Of a DNA stretch of 64,000 nucleotides, positions 7,215 through 16,266 are shown piece by piece; positions within the stretch are counted from its first letter, which is position 1, and the number at the start of each line of letters is the position of its first letter. Source of the stretch: Mycobacterium stomatepiae (GTDB taxonomy: Bacteria > Actinomycetota > Actinomycetes > Mycobacteriales > Mycobacteriaceae). The position numbers were made by a program, and so were the translations under genes. A model generated the notes under the pieces. It searched no databases, had not been told where the DNA came from, and was given only the letters and a program-made list of their open reading frames with translations. The stretch lies in NCBI RefSeq assembly GCF_010731715.1, contig NZ_AP022587.1, forward strand, positions 3,906,001 to 3,970,000, read 5' to 3'.

Positions 7215-8705
7215 CTATTGCGACGCGCGTGACTGCGCTACGGCTAGCGGATAGGTAAGCGATGTGGCCGCCGGATGACGCGCGCGGTAGGCCTGGGCGC
7301 CGGCGTCGGTGGCGAAGGGCTTGTAACGCTGGGTGGGCGGTGCGCTCGGGTCATCAAGCCACACAGCGTGATTGGCGAAAAGCCGAATCTTGGTGTCGGT
7401 GTCGGGGACGTAGGCGGCCCGAACCGCGGCGGTGCCGGCAACGCGGCGCAGCAGACAGGTCGCCGTCGCCGCGACCGCGGTGGTGTCGCTGCCCTGCGCC
7501 CATAGCTCCGAGGCCTGGGCCGGATCATCGACGGGCAGCCCGCATAAGTCGTCGTAGCCGCTCAGCGCGATCGGGTTGGTGACATCCGCGCGGCGGCGTT
7601 GATAGTCACTGCCGAACAGTTGCTGCAGATACCGGTCGTTGATGAACGAAGCGATGTCGAAGCTCTTGGACATCGACCCTCTGGCGACCAGGAATTCTTT
7701 GACCTTTTCGATCGTCACCGCAAACCGTTTCTTCAGCGTCATGTCGAAGGACACCAACCCGTTGGGCCCGTTGTACAGATAGACGACTTCGGGTTCGATG
7801 CCGGTCAGGTGGCTCACCCGTAGTGCGGCCGGCAGAGGGTTCGCGACGATGTAGTCGGTGGTCGTCTTCATCGCCCGCATGAATGCGGTCATCACGTCTT
7901 GGTTCGCCTCGGCGAACTCCTTACGGACGACGACGCCGTGGAAGGTCGGTACGTTGTTGTCGCCGCCGTCGTAGAGCAACCTGCCTTGGTTACGAAAGAT
8001 CACCAGCTGCGGCCACGGTACGAACTGGGCTAGGGCATCGACTTGTCCGCCCTGGATAGCCGACGCCCCGATCGACGGATCTTGGTTGACGGTGTGGACG
8101 GCGGGCGCGTTGATTCCGTTGCGCTTCAAGGCCGTTGAGAACATGCCGTCCCCAGCCGATCCAAGACTGGTCGACACCCGCTTGCCGGCCAGATCGGCCA
8201 GGGTGCGGACGGGGGATCCGGTGGGGATCACGACCTGATTCAATGAGCCGCGCAGGCTGTAGCCGGTGATGGCGATCAGCTCGGTTTCGGCGTCGCTGTA
8301 CTTCTTGGTCTTGGATCCATTCGCGAGCAGTGGGTAGTCACCCATCGATCCGATGTCGACGTGGGTGGCGATCATCTGCGCGGTCAGGGGCGCACCCGAG
8401 GCAAAGTCTTGCCACACAACGCGATACTTCTTGCCGGTGGACTTACCGAGTTGATTCAGCGCTTTCTCGAATTCACCCCGGTCACGCAACAAGGTGCCGG
8501 CGTTGACGGTGTTGATGGTCTTCGACTGATAACCGACGTTGACAACGACGGTGCTCTCGGTGAGCAGACCGCATCCGCTGAGCAGCTGGACCGCGCCAAG
8601 AAGAACCAAAGCCACGGCGACCACCGACCGGGCCCGCCCCAACCGGGGCCGGCGCGCGCCCCAGGTGCATCGACCGGGGCGGGCGGTATGCTTTTCGTCC
8701 TTCAC
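7215..8705 (-). CDS. ABC importer substrate-binding lipoprotein with an extra C-terminal domain
   Basis: A 496-residue protein with a lipoprotein signal ending LLSGC (about residue 45). Residues about 55-370 follow the SsuA/NMT1-type binding-protein plan (VNVGYQSKTINTVNAG, THVDIGSMGDYP, LADLAGKRVSTSLGSAGDG). The family is normally 310-350 residues, so about 110-130 residues are extra. The tail starts near YDDLCGLPVDDP and ends KPFATDAGAQAYRARHP, a pattern reminiscent of NosL-like metal-binding domains, but I cannot prove that. GTG 8705 is the start; ATG alternatives would cut the signal. First gene of the transport operon. Confidence 0.83.
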   Translation of the reverse strand: MKDEKHTARPGRCTWGARRPRLGRARSVVAVALVLLGAVQLLSGCGLLTESTVVVNVGYQSKTINTVNAGTLLRDRGEFEKALNQLGKSTGKKYRVVWQDFASGAPLTAQMIATHVDIGSMGDYPLLANGSKTKKYSDAETELIAITGYSLRGSLNQVVIPTGSPVRTLADLAGKRVSTSLGSAGDGMFSTALKRNGINAPAVHTVNQDPSIGASAIQGGQVDALAQFVPWPQLVIFRNQGRLLYDGGDNNVPTFHGVVVRKEFAEANQDVMTAFMRAMKTTTDYIVANPLPAALRVSHLTGIEPEVVYLYNGPNGLVSFDMTLKKRFAVTIEKVKEFLVARGSMSKSFDIASFINDRYLQQLFGSDYQRRRADVTNPIALSGYDDLCGLPVDDPAQASELWAQGSDTTAVAATATCLLRRVAGTAAVRAAYVPDTDTKIRLFANHAVWLDDPSAPPTQRYKPFATDAGAQAYRARHPAATSLTYPLAVAQSRASQ

Positions 8706-8936
8706 GCAATCCAGCGTCCGGGCTTTCTATTACCGCTCGGTCACCTGACGTTGCACCACCGTTACGCCATCTCGCCTGGTCGAGCGCCGGAGGTCACGGT
8801 GTCGCGGTCACATATCTCGGCGAAAGTTCGCCACGGAAACGCACGGCCGACCGGGTGACTAAAGCGCCTGCAAATGAAGCCTGAGTTACGCCACCCGCCG
8901 AGATCTGGTGTCGTCCGGCGGTGGGCGAAAGACTGG

Positions 8937-9341
8937 ATGATTGTGGAGAACCCAAGCCCTACAAGCGCATTGGCCGACACCGACGATGCATCGGCGCCGG
9001 CCTTCGAACCGGACTATCGATTCACGCTGGCAAACGAGCGGACGTTCCTGGCATGGCAACGCACCGCGCTGGGCTTGCTTGCCGCCGCGGTCGGGGTAGT
9101 GCAATTCCTGCCGGAGCTGGCCCTCCCGGGGCTGCGGCACCTGCTGGGCGGGGTGATCGGTGCCGTGGCAATGCTGACCTCGGCTGCGGGACTGCACCGT
9201 TGGGCGCAAGTCGATCACGCGATTCGCGGTGACGAACCGCTTCCCCGGCCATCCACGCCGCTCTATCTGGCGGTTGCCCTGATATCGGTTGGCCTGGTCA
9301 CGGTGGTCCTGGCGCTCGCGTCGACCGCCGGTACCCGATGA
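8937..9341 (+). CDS. DUF202 (YidH-like) small membrane protein
   Basis: From ATG 8937 a 134-residue protein with the DUF202 signature [19 protein letters not shown] at the first membrane helix, then a second helix ([16 protein letters not shown]) and a third ([20 protein letters not shown]). DUF202 proteins are three-helix inner-membrane proteins of unknown function. The frame is open back to 8874 but that lead is basic and polar. It diverges from the transport operon; the 231 bases between them hold both promoters. Confidence 0.85.
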   Translation: MIVENPSPTSALADTDDASAPAFEPDYRFTLANERTFLAWQRTALGLLAAAVGVVQFLPELALPGLRHLLGGVIGAVAMLTSAAGLHRWAQVDHAIRGDEPLPRPSTPLYLAVALISVGLVTVVLALASTAGTR

Positions 9342-9353
9342 CCGACCAGCGGC

Positions 9354-10195
9354 TCAGATATCCAGGAAGCGGACGTCTTTGGCGTTGCGGGTGATGAAGC
9401 TGCGGCGCGCGTCGACGTCTTCGCCCATCAGGATTGAGAACAGTTCGTCGGCGGCGGCGGCGTCGTCGAGGGTGACTTGGCGCAGCACCCGCACGGCTGG
9501 ATCGGGGACTTGGTGCGGTTGATGTGGGTGATGTAGTCGACGAGGCCGCCCGGGTAGTGGAAGCTGCGCGTGTGCGCGGTACCGGTCTCGGTGGCGCTGA
9601 GACGTTGGTCGGTCAGCGTCAGCACCAAACCCTTGTTGAGAAAGGCCATTTCCTGCAGGCGGCGGGCCACGGTCTCTGCGCTGTAGAGCGTCGTTTCGAA
9701 GATCTGGGGGTCGGCCCAGAACCGCACCGTGGTCCCGGTTTGCGTCGTCGCCGCGCCGCGGGTCAAGGCACCCGGCACGGAGTGGTCGTAGTGCTGTGAC
9801 CATCGGTGACCGTCACGGCAGATCTCAACCTCCAGTCGGGTGGAAAGCGCGTTGACGACGGACACCCCAACCCCGTGCAGACCGCCGGAAACGCTGCAGG
9901 AGTCCGAGTCGAACTTGCCACCGGCGTGCAGTTGCGTCATCACGACGTCGACGGTGGGGTCCGTCATCGGTGACCTCGACTCCGCCGTCGTCCAGCAACG
10001 TGACGTCGACGCGGTGGGCGTGGCCGGCCATCGCTTCGTCGACGCCGTTGTCGACCACTTCCCAGATCAGGTGGTGCAGCCCCGCTCCCCGGTGGAACCG
10101 ATGTACATGCCGGGCCGCTTTCGGACCACGTCGAGGCCCTCCAGGATGGTGATCGATTCAGCACCATAGCTTTTCGCGACATGCTCACCGGCCAT
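9354..10195 (-). pseudogene. Decayed DNA gyrase subunit B copy with a large internal deletion
   Basis: Three frames together match GyrB. From ATG 10195 the frame reads [20 protein letters not shown] and [12 protein letters not shown]; another continues [20 protein letters not shown]; a third has [20 protein letters not shown] up to [11 protein letters not shown]. At about 9505-9512 the sequence jumps to [20 protein letters not shown] and the true C-terminus [19 protein letters not shown]. About 380-400 central residues, including the rest of the transducer and most of the TOPRIM region, are missing, and at least two frameshifts lie in the first 130 codons. It is therefore a dead paralogue, not the functional gyrB. 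Confidence 0.9.
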
Positions 10196-10206
10196 CCGTC
10201 GCCCGC

Positions 10207-11559
10207 CTAGGTGGTCCGGGCCGGGACGAAGTCCAGCGGCGCGCCGGCGGGGATCAGCTCCTCGGTCTGCACGCTCTCCTCGAAATTGCGGATCAGCCGG
10301 CGGGCATGCTGCATCACCCACCACCGGACGAAGGTCTGATTGACGGCCTCGCGTTCCTTGGGGTCTTCAAGCAGATTGATGATGCGCGCGAAACCGAGCG
10401 GGATCTCGGGATCGTGAAAGTGTTGCTGCCGCTTGAAGCTGATCTTGAACTGAGACCACTTCACCGCATGCAGTTCCTCGTTCAACCACACCATGCAGCC
10501 CTCCCGGCCGGATTCCTCTGCCCCGCCGAAGAACTCGCGCTGATCGATACCATCGATGATCCGATCATCGGGGATGTCGCAGCCGGCCCAGCGCAGCAGG
10601 GTGGGGAACATGTCGGTTACGTGCACCATCTCGTTGCTCTCTCGGACGGCTACGTTCTCCGGCCAGCGGATCAGGCACGGCGTTCGGATCCCGCCTTCGG
10701 CGGAGCTGAAGTACGAGCCGTCGAAGAATCCCGCGGTGCCACGACCCAGCAGGTGATCCTCCGGGCCGTTGTCCCCGGCGAAGACGACAATGGTGTTGTC
10801 CTCGATACCCAGTTCGGTCAACGTGTCCAGGATGCTGCCGAAGTCGTGATCGAGCATCAGCAGCGAGTCGCCCCATTCACCGTTGCTGCTCTTGCCCTTG
10901 AACTCCTCGCGCACCACCATCGGGAAGTGCATCAGCGAGTGGTTATGGTACCGGTAGAACGGCTTACCCGATTCGACACTTCGCTTCATAAAAGCCTTTG
11001 CCCGGCGGTCATATTCGGCGTCGACCTCGCCCTTGAGTTTGACGGTCAACTGCTGATCTGTGGTCCGAACGCCGTCCTGCTTGGTGCCGTCGTACATGTA
11101 GGAGTAGCCGTCGCGGTCGCCGTTGTACCACGGATCATCCGGCCACAGGCATTCGTCGTAGGTCCGGGCCGGGCCGTACCATTCGTCGAATCCGTGGTCG
11201 GTGGACCAGCGGCCGTCCTCGGCTCCGATGTGCCACTTGCCGTAGCAGGCTGTCGCGTAGCCGGCCTCGGACAGAATGTCACCCATGGTCCGCTCCCATG
11301 CCACGATGCCGCCGTCGTTGCCGCCCAACGCGATTGTGTGATTGCCCGAGCGGATCGGATAACGGCCCGTCATCAACGCCGAGCGGGTGGGCGTGCACTG
11401 TGGTTCGACGACGAAGTGCGACAGTTTGAGCGCTTCGCCGGCGAATGCGTCGATTCGGGCGGTGTCGGCGCCTCGTAGCATTCCGCCGCCGTAGCAGCCG
11501 AGCTCGCCGAGCCCCAGGTTGTCGACGTGGAAGTACACGATGTTGGGTTGTTTGGGCAT
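10207..11559 (-). CDS. Arylsulfatase-family sulfatase
   Basis: A 450-residue protein from ATG 11559 ([16 protein letters not shown]). The catalytic CxPxR motif is CTPTR in [18 protein letters not shown], whose cysteine becomes formylglycine; GKWHIG follows and [10 protein letters not shown] supplies metal and proton-transfer residues, as in family S1 sulfatases. No secretion signal is visible, so it is probably cytoplasmic. The GntR regulator lies 62 bases upstream and the formylglycine-generating enzyme lies just beyond it, which fits a self-contained sulfatase locus. Substrate unknown. Codons and GC content match the neighbours. Confidence 0.9.
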   Translation of the reverse strand: MPKQPNIVYFHVDNLGLGELGCYGGGMLRGADTARIDAFAGEALKLSHFVVEPQCTPTRSALMTGRYPIRSGNHTIALGGNDGGIVAWERTMGDILSEAGYATACYGKWHIGAEDGRWSTDHGFDEWYGPARTYDECLWPDDPWYNGDRDGYSYMYDGTKQDGVRTTDQQLTVKLKGEVDAEYDRRAKAFMKRSVESGKPFYRYHNHSLMHFPMVVREEFKGKSSNGEWGDSLLMLDHDFGSILDTLTELGIEDNTIVVFAGDNGPEDHLLGRGTAGFFDGSYFSSAEGGIRTPCLIRWPENVAVRESNEMVHVTDMFPTLLRWAGCDIPDDRIIDGIDQREFFGGAEESGREGCMVWLNEELHAVKWSQFKISFKRQQHFHDPEIPLGFARIINLLEDPKEREAVNQTFVRWWVMQHARRLIRNFEESVQTEELIPAGAPLDFVPARTT

Positions 11560-11621
11560 GACTGTGCTACCTCTCTGTCGGTGCGGTGTAAATCGTTGTT
11601 GGAGAAAGGAACTAGCGCTTG

Positions 11622-12425
11622 CTACGGCGGCGGCGCCGCACCCTCCCGGGTGGCGGTGGTGACTAGCGAGCATCGGTCGCCGCGATAGCGCACGGTCTCC
11701 AGGTCGAACGGTGTGCCGTCTTGCAAGTGGGTCAGGCGATGCAAGAGCAGCAGCGGCGCGCCGCTGCGGATCTGCAGCAGCTTGGCGGTGTTGGCATCCG
11801 CCGAAACGGCCTCTACGGTGATCTCGGCCCACCCCGGACGCACGCCCAATTCCTGTTCGATAAGGGCGAATACGTCTTGCTTATCGAGGTTGGCGTCCAC
11901 CGGGACCGCCCCAACTCGCAGTGACGTGGTGTCCAGCGACAGCGGCAGACCGCCCACGGAACGGAGCCGTTCGATGAATACGATCGGGGCATTTTCGGGC
12001 AGCTGCAGTTTGGCAGCCACGAACGGAGTGGCGGTGGATTCGCGCACCGAAAGCACTTCGTTGTCGACCGGTAGCCGGTGGCCGGCCAGCGATTCGGCGA
12101 GGCCCTCCAGCCGGTCGAGGTGCTGGCGCGGTTTCGCGCCGGTGACGAACGTGCCCGAACCTTGCACCCGGGTGATCAGGCCTTCCCCGCGTAGCAGTTC
12201 CAGTGCCTCGCGGATGGCGTTGCGGCTGACGCCAAGTTCGGCGGCCAGCTCCGACTCCGACGGCAACGCCGAGCGCGGGGCGGCCAAACCGCCGTAGGCG
12301 CCTTCGAGGATCTGGCTGCGCAACACGTCGCGGACCCACCGCGCCGCGTCGGCGCGGGTACCGGCGTACTCCCGGGTGACAGGACGTGGAAAGTCCTTGG
12401 GAGGAACGTTCGGGGACGGTGCCAT
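11622..12425 (-). CDS. GntR-family regulator with UTRA domain
   Basis: A 267-residue protein. The winged HTH at about residues 28-90 has the GntR hallmark LPSESELAAELGVSRNAIREALELL followed by LITRVQGSGTFV. The rest is a UTRA effector domain (IVFIERLRSVGGLPLSLDTT, LLLLHRLTHLQDGTPFDLE), the HutC subfamily. It sits between the sulfatase and its maturase on the same strand and probably controls both. Candidate operator half-sites CCACC/GGTGG lie just upstream (12438-12487). The inducer is unknown, possibly a sulfated compound or its product. Confidence 0.87.
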   Translation of the reverse strand: MAPSPNVPPKDFPRPVTREYAGTRADAARWVRDVLRSQILEGAYGGLAAPRSALPSESELAAELGVSRNAIREALELLRGEGLITRVQGSGTFVTGAKPRQHLDRLEGLAESLAGHRLPVDNEVLSVRESTATPFVAAKLQLPENAPIVFIERLRSVGGLPLSLDTTSLRVGAVPVDANLDKQDVFALIEQELGVRPGWAEITVEAVSADANTAKLLQIRSGAPLLLLHRLTHLQDGTPFDLETVRYRGDRCSLVTTATREGAAPPP

Positions 12426-12437
12426 GAACTCACTGTG

Positions 12438-12487
12438 CCACCAAATACCCGGGGTGGCGGTTAGCTGGATGTTACGCCACCTGGTGG
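12438..12487. promoter_or_regulatory. Candidate operator region with CCACC/GGTGG inverted repeats
   Basis: Upstream of the GntR gene there are two inverted pairs: CCACC at 12438-12442 with GGTGG at 12453-12457, and CCACC-T-GGTGG at 12477-12487. The second is compact and perfect. They could be GntR sites controlling the regulator and sulfatase. The arms are short and GC-rich, so chance is not excluded. Confidence 0.35.
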
Positions 12488-12560
12488 TGTGTTAAGCCCT
12501 AGTCCAGGGCATATGGCGCGGCGTTAGCTACCTTGTTTCGCCACCGGAGCAACGCGTGGG

Positions 12561-13439
12561 TCAGTTGGCGATGCACCGGAATCCGATGTGCGTGGTCGCG
12601 CTGTCCTGCGACTGCGACGACCGCGCGGCCGGGCGGTACCGGTGGCAGTACTCGGGCGCGCACAGGTGCGAGCCGCCCTTGAGCACCTGCATGGCCGAGG
12701 GATCGCCGGTCGCCGGCACCGGGCAGCAGCTCGGTGCGGCGCGATCCGGATGGTGGCTGGCGCTGTAGCGGGTGGTGGTCCATTCCCAGACATTGCCGAT
12801 CATGTCGACCAGTCCAAACCCGTTGGGCGCGAACGTTCCCACCGGCGAGGTGCCGACCCAGCCCCGGGCGCCGTCGTTGCGATAGGGGAATCGCCCCTGC
12901 CAGGTGTTGGCCATGATCTGGCCGCCGGGGGCGACATCGTCGCCCCAGGCGTAGGTCGACACGGCGCCGGCGCGCGCGGCGTACTCCCACTGCGCCTCGC
13001 TGGGCAAAGTCCTTCCCGCCCAGTCGGCGTAGGCGACCGCATCGGGGTAGGCCACCTGCACCACCGGATGATCCGGCCAATCCTCGCTCGAGGACCCCGG
13101 CCCGAAAGGGTGGCGCCAGCACGCTTCCGGCGTCCAGGTCCACCATTGCCGCCAGGCACGCAGATCGACCGGTCCCGAGGTCGGCGTGAACACCAGCGCA
13201 CCGGCAGTCAGATCCTCGGGAGGCACCCCGGGAAACGCGGCCGGGTCCAATGCCTGTTCGGCGACGGTGACATAGCCCGTCGCCGTGACGAATTCGGCGA
13301 ACTGCGCATTGGTCACCGGATGACGCTCGATCGAAAAGGGCTTTACCGTCACCTCGTGGACGGGCGACTCCTCCGGGTAGAAATCGTTGGATCCCATCGG
13401 AAAGGCGCCACCCGGGAGGTCTATCAACTCGGTCAGCAT
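12561..13439 (-). CDS. Formylglycine-generating enzyme (sulfatase maturase)
   Basis: A 292-residue protein starting MLTELIDLPGGAFPMGS at ATG 13439, the start used by the M. tuberculosis Rv0712 homologue; a GTG one codon earlier is the alternative. It shows the FGE fold throughout: VERHPVTNAQF-like ERHPVTNAQFAEFV, LPSEAQWEYAARAG, DMIGNVWEWTTT. Both active-site cysteines are present in KGGSHLCAPEYCHRYRPAAR. It uses copper and oxygen to turn the cysteine of CxPxR into formylglycine. Its obvious client is the sulfatase two genes downstream. It is in the same orientation, 135 bases ahead of the GntR gene. Confidence 0.92.
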   Translation of the reverse strand: MLTELIDLPGGAFPMGSNDFYPEESPVHEVTVKPFSIERHPVTNAQFAEFVTATGYVTVAEQALDPAAFPGVPPEDLTAGALVFTPTSGPVDLRAWRQWWTWTPEACWRHPFGPGSSSEDWPDHPVVQVAYPDAVAYADWAGRTLPSEAQWEYAARAGAVSTYAWGDDVAPGGQIMANTWQGRFPYRNDGARGWVGTSPVGTFAPNGFGLVDMIGNVWEWTTTRYSASHHPDRAAPSCCPVPATGDPSAMQVLKGGSHLCAPEYCHRYRPAARSSQSQDSATTHIGFRCIAN

Positions 13440-13538
13440 CACGACAGGTTATGCCGTCGACCACGTACTCGCCGCGGCAGCACCGCCGCTGTTAACATTT
13501 CTATGACTGAATACTCATTTGCAACAACGACTTTGGTT

Positions 13539-13555
13539 ATCCCGTCGGGATCCCG
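13539..13555. terminator. Candidate hairpin downstream of the cellulase
   Basis: ATCCCG-T-CGGGAT (13539-13551) overlaps CGGGATCCCG (13546-13555), two perfect short palindromes immediately after the celA1 stop. No long U tract follows on the minus strand, so it is at best a weak terminator. Confidence 0.3.
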
Positions 13556-13556
13556 T

Positions 13557-14558
13557 TTACATACCAGCCTTACTGGCCATATCGATCGCGTACTGGTTCA
13601 CGAAGGTGCCCGCCGGCGGATCACCCTTGCCGCACGATCCGTCGGACTCACCGGGACGTTTGATCCACAGGTAGGCGTCGGCGTGCGCGCCCGCGGTCGA
13701 CGCGGTGGGCGGGGTACCCAGTGCCCGGCCGCTGGGGTTGCACCAGTTGAGCTCGGCGTCGGGCGCCGGCCCGGCTCCGTTACGTGACGTGTCGATCACG
13801 TAGTGCGAACCGTTCGTGAGGCCCGAAATCGCTTCACCATAACCGATTTCGTCCTCGGTGGTGAAGAAGTTCGCGGTGTTGACGCTGAAACCCCGAGCGT
13901 GGCCGACGCCGGCCTGGTTGAGCCGGGCGGCCATGTCCTCGGCGCTGTGCCAGCGCAGGTGACCGGCGTCGACGTAGACGGCCGCGTTGGGATCCCGGGT
14001 CAGCGTGTCGACGGCATAACGGATCAAGTCGAAGCGTTCCTGACGGGAATCACCGGATAGGCAGTCGGCCATCGCGAGCGCATCGGGTTCGACCACGATG
14101 CCCACCCGCGAAGCGCCGATGCCGGCCGCGATGCCGTCGATCCAGCTCCGGTAGTCCGCGCCCGAGCCCAGGCCACCCGCGGCGAAGCTGCCGCAGTCGC
14201 GGTGCGGAATCCCATAGATCGACAGTACCGGGATGGCGCCGGCGGCATTCGCATCACCGACGTACTTTCCGACCGTGCTCGCCGAGCCGCCCGGGACGAT
14301 CCAGTACGCCTGCGGGGTGTTGGCGACGGCGGTCAACTGGGGACTCGGCGGATCTGCGCTCTGCGCGGCGCGCATAGCCGCCGATGTCGGGTTGACGTAA
14401 AACGGCGCTCCGGCCAACGGGTTCCCGTCACTGGCCAGGCGCACCGCCGGGCCAGGACGGGGCGGCGGCGGGTCAGCCGCGATACCGATGCAGGCAACGA
14501 CGGCGACAGCCAAGAGGGGACCAATCAACCGAGCAAGAGCCCGAACAGCTGAGGACAT
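13557..14558 (-). CDS. celA1: Glycoside hydrolase family 6 endoglucanase (CelA1)
   Basis: From ATG 14558 (MSSAVRALARLIGPLL) a 333-residue secreted protein with a signal peptide ending near IGIAADP. GH6 landmarks are present: NPLAGAPFYVNP, VLSIYGIPHRDCGSFAAGG, IVVEPDALAMADCLS with the catalytic-acid aspartate region, YVDAGHLRWHS, and NGSHYVIDTSRNGAGPAPDA. The C-terminal LWIKRPGESDGSCG is also typical. It matches what I remember of Rv0062. The frame is open to 14591; that start only adds a polar lead. It hydrolyses beta-1,4 glucans such as cellulose outside the cell. Confidence 0.9.
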   Translation of the reverse strand: MSSAVRALARLIGPLLAVAVVACIGIAADPPPPRPGPAVRLASDGNPLAGAPFYVNPTSAAMRAAQSADPPSPQLTAVANTPQAYWIVPGGSASTVGKYVGDANAAGAIPVLSIYGIPHRDCGSFAAGGLGSGADYRSWIDGIAAGIGASRVGIVVEPDALAMADCLSGDSRQERFDLIRYAVDTLTRDPNAAVYVDAGHLRWHSAEDMAARLNQAGVGHARGFSVNTANFFTTEDEIGYGEAISGLTNGSHYVIDTSRNGAGPAPDAELNWCNPSGRALGTPPTASTAGAHADAYLWIKRPGESDGSCGKGDPPAGTFVNQYAIDMASKAGM

Positions 14559-14657
14559 CACATCAGGCAAGTTAGTGCGTCTCGGTATCAAGCGCGAAAC
14601 CCGGGTGGTCTAGCGCGACCGGCAGCTCGCCACCCGCGTGCACTCGCGCAGGTAGGC

Positions 14658-16163
14658 CTACCAGTCCCGAGTCTGGCGTTCGATCTCCGCGGCGGCACGG
14701 AACAGCAACGCCTCGTCGAATTCGCGGCTAGCGAATTGCAGCGCCACCGGCAGCCCCTGGGCGCCGCGGCCGCACGGCACCGAGATCGACGGCAGGTCGG
14801 CGTAGGTGAACGGGATGGTGTATCGCCGACCACGGACGAATTCATCGGAGCGCGTGTCGAGGCGCGGTGCCACGGTGGGCATCGTCGGCGTCAGGAGCAG
14901 GTCGACCTCGTCGAGGGCGGCCCGCATGGGTGCCGCATCGGAGAACCGGCGGGCGGTCGCCGCGTCGTAGTCCGCCCGGGTGAGCTTGCCCGCGGCCTCC
15001 ATGTCGGCGCGCACGGTAGGCCCGAAGACGCTCTTGTCGGGGGCCGCGCCATAGACGTCGCGCATCGCCTGCGCGAACTCCCAACGCAGGATCGTGAACG
15101 CGGCCGTGAAGTCGAGCATCGTCGCGAGGTTCTCGATTTTCACGGTCGTGACGCGTGCGCCGAGACGCTCGAGTACCGGCAGGACCCGCCGCACCGCCGC
15201 CTCCACGTCCGGATCCAGCCCGGTCAGGCTGAAGTCTTCGATCAACCCGATCCGTAGGCCCGCGACGCCACGGTCGAGGTCGGCCAGATAGTCACTCTTC
15301 GGGGCGGGCCGCGAGTACGGATCGCGCGGGTCATGGCCCGCCATCGCGGCGAGCATGACCGCGGTGTCGTGAACCGTGCGTCCCAGCGGGCCAGCAACGT
15401 CGAACCGCGGGGCGCGAGGAAACGCGCCGTACAGGCTGACCAGGCCATGTGTCGGCCGGATGCCGACGACGCCGTTCCACGCGGCGGGGACTCGTAACGA
15501 GCCGCCGGTGTCGCTGCCGACGCCGGCCGCGACGATGCCCGCCGCAACCGCGGCGCCCGTTCCGCTCGACGACCCGCCTGCCGACCTGTCCGGCCGCAGC
15601 GGGTTGTGTATGTCGCCGTAGTAGACGTTCTTGCCGTCGATACCCGCGGCGAACTCGTTGAGGTTGGTCTTACCGATGCTGACCGCGCCCGCCTGGACCA
15701 ATTTGGTAACCACGGCCGCGTCCTCGGCAGGCACGCGCTCGGCGAACACGCGCGAGCCGACGGAGGTGAGGACGCCCGCGGTGGAGTAGAGATCCTTGAA
15801 CACGACCGGGATACCGTGCAACGGGCCACGATCGGCGCCGCGCGCCAGCTCGGCGTCGAGTCGCGCCGCGGTGTCCAGCGCCTGCTGTGTGGTGACGGTG
15901 ATGAACGCATTGATTTGCGGCTGCAGCTTCGCCGCGGCGTCCAGCGCGGTGCGCGTCAGCTGCACCGACGTCACCCGGCCCGAGCGCAGCAGTGCACCGG
16001 CCTCCGCGATCGTCCGTGGCGTACGCGCTGGAGTGGTTGCGCGCGTGGTGGGCAGTGCTGTCACGAGTCCCGTCACCGCAACCGTCCCCGCCGCCGCCGC
16101 CAGGCCGGCTGTCAGCAGGCCTCTCCGAGTGATGCCCCCGTGCTCTGCCGTCACACTGTTCAC
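14658..16163 (-). CDS. Tat-exported amidase-signature enzyme
   Basis: Amidase-signature hydrolase. The catalytic Ser-cisSer-Lys triad is seen in GIPVVFKDL (Lys), SAGGSSSGTGAAVAAG (cis-Ser) and GSDTGGSLRVPAAWNG (nucleophile Ser). The GTG at 16163 gives 501 residues beginning with a twin-arginine signal, GITRRGLLTAGLAAAAG, so the enzyme is probably exported folded. The frame is open to 16241 but that adds a polar stretch before the Tat motif. Family members hydrolyse amides; the substrate is unknown. No operon partner is evident. Confidence 0.87.
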   Translation of the reverse strand: MNSVTAEHGGITRRGLLTAGLAAAAGTVAVTGLVTALPTTRATTPARTPRTIAEAGALLRSGRVTSVQLTRTALDAAAKLQPQINAFITVTTQQALDTAARLDAELARGADRGPLHGIPVVFKDLYSTAGVLTSVGSRVFAERVPAEDAAVVTKLVQAGAVSIGKTNLNEFAAGIDGKNVYYGDIHNPLRPDRSAGGSSSGTGAAVAAGIVAAGVGSDTGGSLRVPAAWNGVVGIRPTHGLVSLYGAFPRAPRFDVAGPLGRTVHDTAVMLAAMAGHDPRDPYSRPAPKSDYLADLDRGVAGLRIGLIEDFSLTGLDPDVEAAVRRVLPVLERLGARVTTVKIENLATMLDFTAAFTILRWEFAQAMRDVYGAAPDKSVFGPTVRADMEAAGKLTRADYDAATARRFSDAAPMRAALDEVDLLLTPTMPTVAPRLDTRSDEFVRGRRYTIPFTYADLPSISVPCGRGAQGLPVALQFASREFDEALLFRAAAEIERQTRDW

Positions 16164-16266
16164 GACCCGCACGCTGCCAACCGAATATTTCCCGGGCGTC
16201 ACGCCGGTGTGACGGCCATCAGCGACCAGCCGCGTTGTCAAACGGTGGTGATGTGCTGGTCGGTGT

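Noticed and set aside
12588..13787. 399-codon plus-strand frame opposite the formylglycine-generating enzyme
   Set aside because: Shadow of a gene with both catalytic cysteines conserved.
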